Positions 1-7,420 are shown, numbered from the stretch's first letter. The stretch is DNA of 12,255 nucleotides from Scatosoma sp045652785 (GCA_045652785.1 JAZOLF010000088.1:1-12255); one strand, 5' to 3'. Program-made: numbers and translations. Notes: a model not told the origin generated them from the sequence alone.

Positions 1-2
1 CG

Positions 3-53
3 GCAGTTATACGCTTAATGAGAGTCAAGGGCAAATCGGCTGAAATGATGTAA
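3..53 (+). CDS. 3' end of an upstream gene (partial, product unknown)
   Basis: The frame that stays open to the TAA at 51-53 encodes a short tail ending in VKGKSAEMM, and a strong terminator follows immediately, so a gene probably ends here. The other two forward frames also stop close by (TAA at 16-18, TGA at 41-43), so the frame choice is uncertain. Too little sequence is present to name a product. Confidence 0.35.
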   Translation, partial: AVIRLMRVKGKSAEMM

Positions 54-54
54 G

Positions 55-84
55 AAAATCCCCCGAAAATCGGGGGGTTTTATT
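55..84 (+). terminator. Rho-independent terminator of the upstream gene
   Basis: A GC-rich stem (CCCCCGA pairing with TCGGGGG, loop AAA at 67-69) is followed by TTTTATT. Outer A-T pairs (55-58 with 78-81) extend it further. It separates the upstream gene from the tRNA promoter that starts eight bases later. Confidence 0.85.
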
Positions 85-91
85 GAAACAG

Positions 92-120
92 TTGACAAAA
101 CAAGAAAAAAGGGTTATAAT
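92..120 (+). promoter_or_regulatory. Consensus sigma-A promoter of the tRNA gene
   Basis: TTGACA at 92-97 and TATAAT at 115-120 are both perfect consensus hexamers separated by 17 bases. The -10 box lies 18 bases before the tRNA, which fits strong stable-RNA transcription. Confidence 0.9.
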
Positions 121-138
121 AATTTTACAATTTGATAG

Positions 139-216
139 GGAGGCATAGTCTCAGTTGGTTAGAGCGCTCGCTTCACATGCGAGAGGTCACAGGTTCAAGT
201 CCTGTTGTCTCCACCA
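139..216 (+). tRNA. tRNA-Val (anticodon CAC), CCA encoded
   Basis: A full cloverleaf can be folded by eye. The acceptor stem GGAGGCA (139-145) pairs with TGTCTCC (206-212), then discriminator A213 and an encoded CCA (214-216). The anticodon stem is CTCGC/GCGAG (167-171/179-183) with loop TTCACAT, giving anticodon CAC at 174-176, which reads GUG valine codons. The T arm is ACAGG/CCTGT (189-193/201-205) with loop TTCAAGT. The D arm reads TAGTCTCAG where TAGCTCAG is usual: G148 pairs with C165 and CTC (150-152) with GAG (162-164), leaving T149 as one extra or bulged base. The gene is 78 nt with CCA, one more than expected for this D-loop size. Confidence 0.95.
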
Positions 217-222
217 AAAAAA

Positions 223-255
223 GGAACCGTTTTTCATAACGGTTTTCTTTTTTTT
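223..255 (+). terminator. Rho-independent terminator of the tRNA gene
   Basis: AACCGTT (225-231) pairs with AACGGTT (238-244) around a six-base loop. G-T pairs may extend the stem outward, and a long T-rich run (245-255) follows. Confidence 0.9.
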
Positions 256-318
256 GTCAAAATGCGCGCAAGCAATAGATGCGGTTTCATTTGCATTCGC
301 ATAGACCTACAATCGTGG

Positions 319-336
319 TAGTATCAATAGATACTA
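319..336 (+). repeat. Perfect inverted repeat TAGTATC-AATA-GATACTA
   Basis: Seven-base perfect arms separated by four bases lie 35 bp upstream of the -35 box at 372, followed by TTTTTATTTATT. It could be a regulator binding site for the yfcC-type operon or a weak terminator-like hairpin. The arms share TAGTAT/ATACTA with the palindrome over the promoter at 3362. The rest of 256-371 shows no gene; the only other pattern is an 8-bp direct repeat, ACAATCGT, at 309-316 and 352-359, flanking the inverted repeat. Confidence 0.5.
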
Positions 337-371
337 TTTTTATTTATTGCAACAATCGTCGGAAGAAAGCA

Positions 372-400
372 TTGACATTTTTTGTCTATTATTGTATAAT
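372..400 (+). promoter_or_regulatory. Consensus promoter of the transporter/flavodiiron/rubredoxin operon
   Basis: TTGACA at 372-377 and TATAAT at 395-400 are spaced by 17 bases, a perfect sigma-A-type match. Transcription should start near 407, giving a leader of about 120 nt. Within it, TTCCGT/ACGGAA (491-496/508-513) can form a hairpin just before the ribosome binding site. I recognise no known riboswitch class in the leader. Confidence 0.88.
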
Positions 401-528
401 TAATAATGGTATGATGCGGATATTTTGTTCGCGGACGAATAAGTGCTATTCTTAGCAAGAAACCACAAAGAACATAGATTTACAGGCAAATTCCGTTTTT
501 TTGGTTCACGGAAAGGCTGGAGAGAGAA

Positions 529-1938
529 ATGGCAAAAACAAAAGACAAGAAAAAAACCCTAAATATTGATGCGAAGGCCTTTATTACTTCGTTTGTCGTT
601 ATTTTCGTTTTGATGGTTGCGACCTATATATTGACGATGGTCATTCCTGGTGGGGAATATCCACGCATTATGGATGAAAACGGGAATGAAATGATTGATA
701 CATCGGGGATATTTACCTACATTGACGGTGGTATTCCGTTCTGGAAGTGGTTGATTTCTCCTGTGTTGGTGCTTGGCGCAAACGGCAATTCGGCGCTGAT
801 TGCGGTAATCGTCTTTCTTTTGGTTATAGGCGGTGTTTTTAGCGCCTTGGATAAGTGCGGGCTCATCAAATATATGCTGGATAAATTGACGGCGCGCTAT
901 GGCGGGGCAAGATATAAGTTAATGCCTGTTTTAATTTTGTTCTTTATGGCACTCGGTTCGTTGGTCGGCTCGTTTGAAGAATGTGTACCCCTTGTTCCCA
1001 TTGTGGTTGCTCTTTCGGTTAATCTCGGTTGGGATGTTTTGACCGGGTTGGGGATGAGTTTGCTTGCCGTAGGTTGTGGCTTTGCGGCAGGGGTATGCAA
1101 TCCCTTTACGATCGGAATCGCGCAGCAAATTGCCGGGTTGCCTATGTTTTCTGGGATTTGGCTTCGATTGATTTTGTTTGTGCTTATTTACGTTCTTTTG
1201 ACTTTGTTTGTGTATTTGCACGCAAAGAAAGTAGAAAAACCCATTGCGGATCTAACAAATGTGACTGACTTCGTCAAAGACGAAAAGATGGAAAAAGCAT
1301 TGTTGTATTTCTTCGTAGTCTTTGGGCTTGGAATTTTGGCTATACTCTCTTCTACCTTCGTTTCCGTATTACAAAAATACTCATTGATTATTGTTGCGAT
1401 TACATTCCTTGTTGCAGGTCTTCTTTCCGTTATAGTTGTAGGTATGAAACCTTGCGAATTAGGGAAGACTGCTTTACAAGGGATGACAACCATTCTTCCT
1501 GCGGTTTTATTGATTTTGATGGCGGCGTCCATCAAATACACGATGGAAGAATCACATATCTTGGATACGCTATTGCATCGAGTTGTGGGCGTTGCGGAAA
1601 CTATGCCGAAATGGGTGGTAATTCTATTCATTTACCTGATTGTTTTGTTGATGGACTTCTTCGTGTCTTCGGGTTCGGCTAAGGCGTTTATGTTGATTCC
1701 TATTATCGTACCTTTGGCGCAAGTGTTTGGGTTATCAACGCAACTTTGCATCGTTGCATTTGCATTCGGGGACGGGTTCTCTAATGTATTCTATCCGACA
1801 AATACCGTGCTTTTAATCAGCCTGAGTTTGGTGGGCGTGAACTACGGGGAATGGGTAAAATACAGTTGGAAATTCCAGATAGGCAGCATAATTTTAACAT
1901 CCATAATTTTGTTGTTCGGGTTGGCTGTCGGCTATTAA
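529..1938 (+). CDS. YfcC family (DcuC/ArcD-like) membrane transporter
   Basis: This 469-residue integral membrane protein is a secondary carrier of the YfcC branch of the DcuC-like superfamily, whose members are thought to move C4-dicarboxylates or amino acids. Its own substrate cannot be read from the sequence. After a lysine-rich N-terminus, hydrophobic helices start at about residue 19 and continue to the C-terminus (roughly 11-13 segments). Signature motifs are present: FEECVPLVP (149-157), NPFTIGIAQ (191-199), SGSAKA (381-386) and FGDGFSNVFYPTN (413-425), which resembles the GDGFSN..PT signature of the family. Length is normal. The ATG at 529 follows GGAG at 519-522 with good spacing. 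It is the first gene of an operon whose next gene begins 15 nt after its stop; the metabolic link to the flavodiiron protein is unclear. Confidence 0.9.
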   Translation: MAKTKDKKKTLNIDAKAFITSFVVIFVLMVATYILTMVIPGGEYPRIMDENGNEMIDTSGIFTYIDGGIPFWKWLISPVLVLGANGNSALIAVIVFLLVIGGVFSALDKCGLIKYMLDKLTARYGGARYKLMPVLILFFMALGSLVGSFEECVPLVPIVVALSVNLGWDVLTGLGMSLLAVGCGFAAGVCNPFTIGIAQQIAGLPMFSGIWLRLILFVLIYVLLTLFVYLHAKKVEKPIADLTNVTDFVKDEKMEKALLYFFVVFGLGILAILSSTFVSVLQKYSLIIVAITFLVAGLLSVIVVGMKPCELGKTALQGMTTILPAVLLILMAASIKYTMEESHILDTLLHRVVGVAETMPKWVVILFIYLIVLLMDFFVSSGSAKAFMLIPIIVPLAQVFGLSTQLCIVAFAFGDGFSNVFYPTNTVLLISLSLVGVNYGEWVKYSWKFQIGSIILTSIILLFGLAVGY

Positions 1939-1953
1939 ATAGTGGGGGCAGGT

Positions 1954-3108
1954 ATGCAAATATCGCAAAATATCCGTTATATCGGGGTTAACGACCGTAA
2001 AATTGACCTGTTTGAAGGTATGTATAAAGTTCCGAACGGGATTGCGTATAATTCATACGTGATTTTAGATGAAAAGATAGCGGTGATGGACACCGTAGAT
2101 GCTGCGTTTCAAGGGGAATGGCTTTTAAACCTGCAAGCGGTATTGCAAGGTCGCGTTCCCGATTATTTGATTGTACAACATATGGAGCCCGACCATTCTG
2201 CTTGTATCGCTGCATTTATGGGAAAGTATCCCGGGACAAAAATCGTTGCATCGGCACGTGCCGTGGCGATGATTGGTAATTATTTTCGCGATGATTTTTC
2301 AGCCCGCACAATTGTCGTTGCTGATGGTGATACGCTTTCACTTGGGGAAGAAATTCTCACGTTTATTGCTGCCCCTATGGTGCATTGGCCCGAAGTAATA
2401 ATGACTTATTTGCAAAAGGCAAAAGTTTTATTTTCGGCAGATGCATTCGGGAAATTTGGCACAACGGATACGAAGGAAGACTGGGCTTGCGAAGCTCGTC
2501 GCTACTATTTTGGTATCGTCGGTAAATACGGCGTGCAGGTACAATCGGTTTTGAAAAAATTGAGCGCCTTACAAGTGGATGCCATTTGTCCTTTGCACGG
2601 GACTGTATTGAATGAAAACTTGGGAGATTATCTCCATCTTTATAACGTTTGGTCGTCGTATGGTGTTGAGTCGCAAGGGGTAATGATAGTTTACACTTCC
2701 GTATATGGGAATACGAGAAAGGCGGTGGAGTTGCTGTCGTCCGAACTCATTCAAAACGGTTGCGAAAAAGTAGTTGTTGCAGACTTGGCGCGCTGTGATA
2801 TGTCGGAAGCGGTAGAAGATGCTTTTCGATATGGAAAAATTGTTTTTGCATCGACGACTTACAATGGCGGGGTGTTCCCGTTTATGCGAGAGTTTCTATC
2901 CGATTTGGCGGAACGCAATTTCCAAAACCGAACGGTTGCTTATATAGAAAACGGTAGTTGGGCGCCGATGGCTGCGAAGAAGATGCAGGATGCGTTGTCG
3001 GGCTGTAAAAACTTGACGATGTGTGCGCCGCCGATACAAATTGTATCTGCGATGAGCGACGAAAACGTTATGCAAATCAAAGATCTTGCGAAAGAACTTT
3101 GTAAATAA
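1954..3108 (+). CDS. fprA: Flavodiiron protein (A-type flavoprotein, FprA family)
   Basis: This is a cytosolic flavodiiron protein that reduces O2 to water and/or NO to N2O with electrons from rubredoxin. The N-terminal metallo-beta-lactamase-like domain (about 1-240) keeps every diiron ligand: H76-x-E78-x-D80-H81 in QHMEPDHS, H144 in PMVHWPE, D163 in SADAFG and H215 in CPLHGT. A flavodoxin domain (about 243-384) carries the FMN phosphate loop TSVYGNT at 248-254. It is 384 residues from the ATG at 1954, close to the usual size. A GTG at 1942 in the same frame would add four residues, but GGGGG at 1944-1948 sits at ribosome-binding distance from the ATG, while nothing suitable precedes the GTG. 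The gene for its likely electron donor, rubredoxin, follows 14 nt after the stop. O2 versus NO preference cannot be decided here. Confidence 0.95.
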   Translation: MQISQNIRYIGVNDRKIDLFEGMYKVPNGIAYNSYVILDEKIAVMDTVDAAFQGEWLLNLQAVLQGRVPDYLIVQHMEPDHSACIAAFMGKYPGTKIVASARAVAMIGNYFRDDFSARTIVVADGDTLSLGEEILTFIAAPMVHWPEVIMTYLQKAKVLFSADAFGKFGTTDTKEDWACEARRYYFGIVGKYGVQVQSVLKKLSALQVDAICPLHGTVLNENLGDYLHLYNVWSSYGVESQGVMIVYTSVYGNTRKAVELLSSELIQNGCEKVVVADLARCDMSEAVEDAFRYGKIVFASTTYNGGVFPFMREFLSDLAERNFQNRTVAYIENGSWAPMAAKKMQDALSGCKNLTMCAPPIQIVSAMSDENVMQIKDLAKELCK

Positions 3109-3122
3109 ACAAGGAGATGGCT

Positions 3123-3284
3123 ATGAGCAAATTTGTTTGCGACGTATGCGGATGGGTGTACGACGAAGACTTGGGCTCGCCTGAAAACGGAATTCCTGCG
3201 GGAACAAAGTTTGAAGACCTACCCGAAGACTTTGTTTGTGCGTTGTGCAACGTCGGGAAGGAAGATTTTACAAAAGAAGACTAA
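3123..3284 (+). CDS. Rubredoxin
   Basis: This 53-residue one-iron electron carrier holds iron with four cysteines, visible as C6-x-x-C9-G and C39-x-x-C42. The aromatic and acidic residues between them follow the rubredoxin pattern (CGWVYDEDLGSPENG, then GTKFEDLPEDFVC). The second motif reads CALCN rather than the common CPxCG, but all metal ligands are intact. AAGGAGA at 3111-3117 is an excellent ribosome binding site for this ATG. It directly follows the flavodiiron gene, so it most likely feeds electrons from an NADH-dependent reductase (not in the window) to that enzyme. A strong terminator follows, making it the last gene of the operon. Confidence 0.96.
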   Translation: MSKFVCDVCGWVYDEDLGSPENGIPAGTKFEDLPEDFVCALCNVGKEDFTKED

Positions 3285-3291
3285 ACAGGCT

Positions 3292-3317
3292 GGGGCGATA
3301 AAAATCGCCCCTTTTTT
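3292..3317 (+). terminator. Rho-independent terminator after rubredoxin
   Basis: GGGGCGAT (3292-3299) pairs perfectly with ATCGCCCC (3304-3311) around an AAAA loop and is followed by six T residues. It closes the transporter/flavodiiron/rubredoxin operon. Confidence 0.95.
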
Positions 3318-3361
3318 GTTAAAAAAATTCGTGAAGACAAAGAGTAATTTTTAAAACCCCC

Positions 3362-3390
3362 TTGACTTGTCGGAAATAGTGTAGTATACT
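3362..3390 (+). promoter_or_regulatory. Promoter of the seven-gene RyR/AAA+ operon
   Basis: TTGACT (3362-3367) and TATACT (3385-3390) are each one mismatch from consensus, with a 17-base spacer. The start site should fall near 3397, about 30 nt before the first start codon at 3428, which has AAGGGGG at 3414-3420 as ribosome binding site. No other clear promoter is seen before 11434 on this strand. Confidence 0.82.
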
Positions 3391-3406
3391 AATAAAAATT
3401 AGTATA
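3382..3406 (+). promoter_or_regulatory. Palindromic operator candidate over the -10 box and start site
   Basis: TATACTAAT (3385-3393) and ATTAGTATA (3398-3406) form a perfect 9-bp inverted repeat around AAAA, and TAGTATACTA (3382-3391) is itself a 10-bp palindrome. The element covers the -10 box and the predicted start site, where a bound repressor would block RNA polymerase. The operon encodes a MarR-family protein, whose relatives bind AT-rich palindromes, so autorepression is the simplest reading. That link is inference. Confidence 0.65.
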
Positions 3407-3427
3407 TTCACACAAGGGGGATGCGGT

Positions 3428-5314
3428 ATGACGGACGTCAATAGATTGATACTGTGTTTCGCGTTATCGGCGGGGTGTATTGTAGCGGGGATGCTTGCTG
3501 GATTTATTATTCGTCGTTTTATTTACGCAAAGCATGGGGAGTCGCTTTATAAAGGCAAGTCAATGCTGTCCCCTTTTCATATTTTGCTTGTTGGTTTTTT
3601 TATGGGCGTTTGTTGTTTGTTCTATCCCTTGTATCATCAAGACTGGGACGGGAATGGTAGCGGCGTTGGGCAATTTTTTGCAACATTGTTTTATTCCCTT
3701 CGAAACGGAGCGCAAGTGTTCATTATGGAAGGGGATGCGAGCGCAATGAAGGAACTGATCTTCTCAGTTTTAGGGGAAGAGAGTGCGCTTGGCGCTTGTT
3801 TCTATTTGTATGCGTTGCTTATTTTCTTGGTTGCGCCCATCTTTACGGCGACGTTTGTTTTGTCCTTCTTCAAAAATGCGAAGTCGAGTTTGCGTTATCA
3901 TTTGGCTCCGGCAAAAACGGTTTACTACATTTCTAACTTAACGGAAAAGTCCATATCTCTGGCGAAAAATATCGCAAAAGAACACGGTAAGGGCGCTATG
4001 ATTGTATTCTTCGACGTGTTTGAAACGGAAGACGATGAGAGCAACGGGGAGTTGATTGAGCAAGCAAACCGCATCGGCGCTATTTGCTTTGTGAAAAACA
4101 TCACCGAGATCGGGTTGAAACGTTGGAAAAAGAACTTAGCGAGAAAGTTTTACTTTATCAGTGAAAATGAGAACGAAAACGTAAAACAGGCATTGATTTT
4201 GATGCGCATTTTCCGCGCGGACAAGCGTTTGGATACGAAGCAAAATGAGTTTTACGTCTTCGCTACAACGGAAAGCAGCGAAAAACTGCTGGATACAGCG
4301 CCGAATGGCAATTTGAAGGTTCGTCGCATCAACGAAACGAAGAACTTGATACTTAACGTTCTTTCGGAAGGTTGCTTGTTTGAAAATTGTGTGGAAGACG
4401 GCGGCAAGAAAAAAATTAATCTACTGATTGTGGGGCTTGGGCAATACGGCGTAGAATTGTTAAAAGCGGCGTGTTGGTCTTGCCAAATGATCGGGTACTC
4501 ATTGACTATACATATTTTGGATAAAGCGGAGAATTGCCAGGATACCATTCGCTCGATTGCGCCAGAGCTTTTGGAAAAATCTGACTGTGATGATCCTGGT
4601 GAAGTAAAATACTCGTTGCGTTTCTATCCAAACGTGGACGTGTGTGATGCAACGTTGATGGACTCGCTCGAAAATATGGGGCGGATAACTGTTGCATTTA
4701 CTACACTCGGCGACGACGAACTCAATATGGAAACAGCGATGAAGTTAAGTTCCGCATTCAAAAAGCAGGAAATTGCACAGGGTTGGAAGACTCCAAATGT
4801 CTATGCGGTTGTTTACAACGTTATCAAATCGGACACGATTTTGGAAAACGGTTTGCGCTCCATCAAAGATGAGCCTTACGCAATCAAGTTAATCGGAGGA
4901 TTATCCAGCCGCTTCTCGCTTGAAGTGATTGAACAACTGCAAATGGAAAACGAAGCAATTCGATGCCATACCAAATGGTCGGAAACGGATGCTCAAAAAG
5001 AAGCAGATATGGAAACCTTCTATAAGTATGAGTATTATCGCACTTCTTCTCGGGCAGAGGCGATTTATGCGAAATTGCGTGAAGGCTTGGGGATTGAGTT
5101 AGGGAAAGATGGCGTCACTCTGGAACAAATTAGCGAATATGAACATATGCGCTGGTGTGCCTATATGCGCACGGAAGGGTATGTTTATGGCAAGAAGAAG
5201 GACAATATTGCAAAAACACATCCTTCTTTAAAGTCGTACTGGGAACTTGCGCTCGAAGATCGTAAGAAGGCGGAAGAAATCGCGGATAAAAGTATGGCGC
5301 ACCGAAATCAATAA
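3428..5314 (+). CDS. Membrane protein with two Rossmann-like (TrkA-N-like) domains and a C-terminal RyR domain
   Basis: Three hydrophobic helices (about 7-30, 50-69, 125-148) open this 628-residue protein. The basic loop after helix 1 (RRFIYAKHGESLYKGK) suggests that loop is cytosolic, leaving residues 70-124 outside and everything after helix 3 inside. Two Rossmann-like regions follow: one from about 163 (KTVYYISN, no glycine motif) and one from about 329, with strand NLLIVGLGQYG and an intact G336-x-G338-x-x-G341 nucleotide-binding loop. The C-terminus (about 565-625) matches the RyR repeat: EHMRW (572-576), then THPSLKSYWEL (597-607). The layout recalls RCK-gated channels, but no TVGYG-like selectivity filter is present, so channel activity is not shown. 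It is the first gene of the operon, 60 nt before the AAA+ gene, and matches the protein at 8449 in domain order. Confidence 0.8.
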   Translation: MTDVNRLILCFALSAGCIVAGMLAGFIIRRFIYAKHGESLYKGKSMLSPFHILLVGFFMGVCCLFYPLYHQDWDGNGSGVGQFFATLFYSLRNGAQVFIMEGDASAMKELIFSVLGEESALGACFYLYALLIFLVAPIFTATFVLSFFKNAKSSLRYHLAPAKTVYYISNLTEKSISLAKNIAKEHGKGAMIVFFDVFETEDDESNGELIEQANRIGAICFVKNITEIGLKRWKKNLARKFYFISENENENVKQALILMRIFRADKRLDTKQNEFYVFATTESSEKLLDTAPNGNLKVRRINETKNLILNVLSEGCLFENCVEDGGKKKINLLIVGLGQYGVELLKAACWSCQMIGYSLTIHILDKAENCQDTIRSIAPELLEKSDCDDPGEVKYSLRFYPNVDVCDATLMDSLENMGRITVAFTTLGDDELNMETAMKLSSAFKKQEIAQGWKTPNVYAVVYNVIKSDTILENGLRSIKDEPYAIKLIGGLSSRFSLEVIEQLQMENEAIRCHTKWSETDAQKEADMETFYKYEYYRTSSRAEAIYAKLREGLGIELGKDGVTLEQISEYEHMRWCAYMRTEGYVYGKKKDNIAKTHPSLKSYWELALEDRKKAEEIADKSMAHRNQ

Positions 5315-5374
5315 AATGTGAAAGCCGAATAAAGCAACTACTTTTTCGAGCGAACAGAAAATAAGGAGTACAAA

Positions 5375-7405
5375 ATGAAGAAAGTATTGTTAATCAATCT
5401 TGCAAGCGGATGGGTGTTAAATCGTGTTTCCGATCCTGAAAGACCGACGAAAGCGATTGAAAACTTTTTGACGGCTACTTATGCCGACAAGGTTTCCGTG
5501 CAAAAAGGTTCATTTACCCAGGTGGTCGCGGAATTTGACACAGATAACGTTCCCGAACAAGAAATTGTGCAAAAGGTAAGTGCATTCCTTTGTGACAAAT
5601 ATGCGTTGTCGGCAAACACGGACATTTTCTCTATATCGGTTAAGTCGAAAGAAGAACCGGCTGATAGATCTGCCGATGATGAAAAACTTTCTAAACCAGA
5701 AGAAGAAAAGCCGGCAACCGCAGGAGAGGAACTTATCGCTGAAAAGGATTTGGTTGCCGAATGTATGAAGAATATCGACGCGTTGATTGGCGGGGATGAG
5801 TTCAAGACAATCGCGAAAGAAATTGTCACTATTGCGCCCTGTATTATTGACAGTAAGGCGGAAGACGTTTTTACCTATCAAAGTTATTTGTTCTCGATCA
5901 ACGACGGCTACGGGCTTTCCGAATATTTAAGCCTGCTTGCGAAATTGATTGCGGCAACGAAGATCCGCACTTTGAACGCAGTCAATCCTTATGAAATTAT
6001 CACTCTGCGCGTTGATGAAAAGGATGGCAATTCAATTGTCAAACAGGCGTATGATGCAATCAAGAAGGGCAGTACCAACTATATCAAAGTTTTGTGCTTT
6101 GACATTAGCGAATATATGAACAAGTTGGAAACTAAGGAATTTAAAGAATTCCTTTCGCTGGTAGAAGCCGCGTTGAATGAGTTTGTAATCGTCTTCCGCA
6201 TTCCTTTTGTGGATAAGGAAGTGTTGGAGCAAGTGCGTTATTCGCTCAATGACCTTATGTACGTTCGCAGCGTTGCAATCGCGCCTTATAGCAACCAAGA
6301 ATTGCAACAATGTGCCGAATCGCAACTCAACCATTACGGCTTTAAAATGTCGAAAAATGCGTGGGAATTTTTCCATCAGCGTATTTTGGAAGAGCGCAGC
6401 GATGGTAAGTTCTACGGGTTGAACACCGTGAAAAAGGTCGTTCGCGAGTTGTTGTATAAAAAGCAACTTTCCAACGCACTTCGTGGTAAGAAAGATCCGC
6501 TGATTAGTTGCAAGGACGCGAAAGAAATTTGTGCAAACGCAAATATGGCAGGCGTTTCTGGGTATGATTTGCTTGCAAAGATGGTGGGCGGCGAAGTAAT
6601 CCGCAACCGCTTGGATGAAATCATTACGCAAATTGAACTTGCTCGTCAAGATCCTGCGCTTGGTGTGCCTTGCATCCATATGCGTTTCGTGGGGAATCCG
6701 GGTACGGGTAAAACTACGGTAGCAAGAATCGTTGGTAAAATTTTGAAAGAACGTGGCATTTTGCGTATAGGCAACTTCTATGAGTGCTCTGGTCGAGATC
6801 TTTGCGGTAGATACGTAGGGGAAACTGCTCCGAAAACGGCAAGTATTTGCCGCGATGCGTATGGCTCGGTGCTTTTTATTGACGAGGCATACTCGCTGTA
6901 TCGCGGTGGAAGCAGCAATGATTACGGCAAAGAGGCTTTGGATACGTTGATTGCGGAAATGGAAAACCATCGTTCCGATTTGGTTGTCATTATGGCAGGC
7001 TATACGGAAGATATGGATATTTTGATGAAAGGGAATGCAGGCCTTGCGAGCAGAATGCCTTACGTGTTGGAGTTCCCGAATTTCAACCGTGACGAATTGT
7101 TCACGATATTCAAATCTATGGTGACGGGTCGCTTTAAATACGAAGAAGACGTGCTCACGGCGGCGAAAGCCTACTTTGACGCCTTGCCTGATTCGCTCAT
7201 TACAGCGAAAGAGTTTAGTAACGGTCGATTTGTCCGCAACTTGTTTGAAAGAACTTGGGCGAAAGCAGCGATGCGTCGCCAGTTGGCAAAGACCACGGAA
7301 ATCGTATTGACGAAGGATGACTTTGATCGCGCGTCGAGCGATTCTGAATTTAAAATGAATGCTACGAACAAAAAACGTAGCATCGGATTTATTGACACAT
7401 ATTAA
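5375..7405 (+). CDS. CbxX/SpoVK-type AAA+ ATPase with a degenerate N-terminal AAA-like module
   Basis: This 676-residue protein ends in an active-looking AAA+ domain (about 395-660) of the CbbX/SpoVK/EccA type: Walker A GNPGTGKTT (440-448), pore-loop region GRYVGET (479-484 region), Walker B VLFIDEA (499-505), sensor 1 VVIMAGYTED (537-546), arginine finger R560 in GLASR, and sensor 2 NGRFVRN (616-622). Residues about 125-365 follow the same order of elements, but the Walker A position reads INDGYGLSEY with no Lys-Thr, so this half probably cannot hydrolyse ATP. Residues 1-90 show a strand-helix-strand-strand-helix-strand pattern, followed by a charged linker (about 91-123). Such ATPases remodel protein complexes; the substrate is unknown, and the co-transcribed membrane or YbjN-like proteins are candidates. 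AAGGAG at 5363-5368 sets the start. Confidence 0.88.
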   Translation: MKKVLLINLASGWVLNRVSDPERPTKAIENFLTATYADKVSVQKGSFTQVVAEFDTDNVPEQEIVQKVSAFLCDKYALSANTDIFSISVKSKEEPADRSADDEKLSKPEEEKPATAGEELIAEKDLVAECMKNIDALIGGDEFKTIAKEIVTIAPCIIDSKAEDVFTYQSYLFSINDGYGLSEYLSLLAKLIAATKIRTLNAVNPYEIITLRVDEKDGNSIVKQAYDAIKKGSTNYIKVLCFDISEYMNKLETKEFKEFLSLVEAALNEFVIVFRIPFVDKEVLEQVRYSLNDLMYVRSVAIAPYSNQELQQCAESQLNHYGFKMSKNAWEFFHQRILEERSDGKFYGLNTVKKVVRELLYKKQLSNALRGKKDPLISCKDAKEICANANMAGVSGYDLLAKMVGGEVIRNRLDEIITQIELARQDPALGVPCIHMRFVGNPGTGKTTVARIVGKILKERGILRIGNFYECSGRDLCGRYVGETAPKTASICRDAYGSVLFIDEAYSLYRGGSSNDYGKEALDTLIAEMENHRSDLVVIMAGYTEDMDILMKGNAGLASRMPYVLEFPNFNRDELFTIFKSMVTGRFKYEEDVLTAAKAYFDALPDSLITAKEFSNGRFVRNLFERTWAKAAMRRQLAKTTEIVLTKDDFDRASSDSEFKMNATNKKRSIGFIDTY

Positions 7406-7420
7406 GGAGGATTTTTTATT

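Noticed and set aside
401..528. Possible riboswitch or attenuator in the transporter leader
   Set aside because: Short alternative stems exist (GAATA/TATTC and TGCTA/TAGCA near 437-462), but they are weak, and no known aptamer core or terminator-antiterminator pair is visible.
1942..1953. GTG start for the flavodiiron protein
   Set aside because: No ribosome binding site precedes it, whereas GGGGG lies at the right distance from the ATG at 1954, which also fits family N-termini.
3133..3354. A 73-codon open frame overlapping the rubredoxin gene
   Set aside because: It is out of frame with the rubredoxin, whose four cysteines and ribosome site are unmistakable, and it runs through the terminator hairpin.
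3428..3940. Classical K+ channel pore in the first membrane protein
   Set aside because: The Rossmann domains recall RCK-gated channels, but no TVGYG or similar filter lies between helices 2 and 3, so it was not called a potassium channel.
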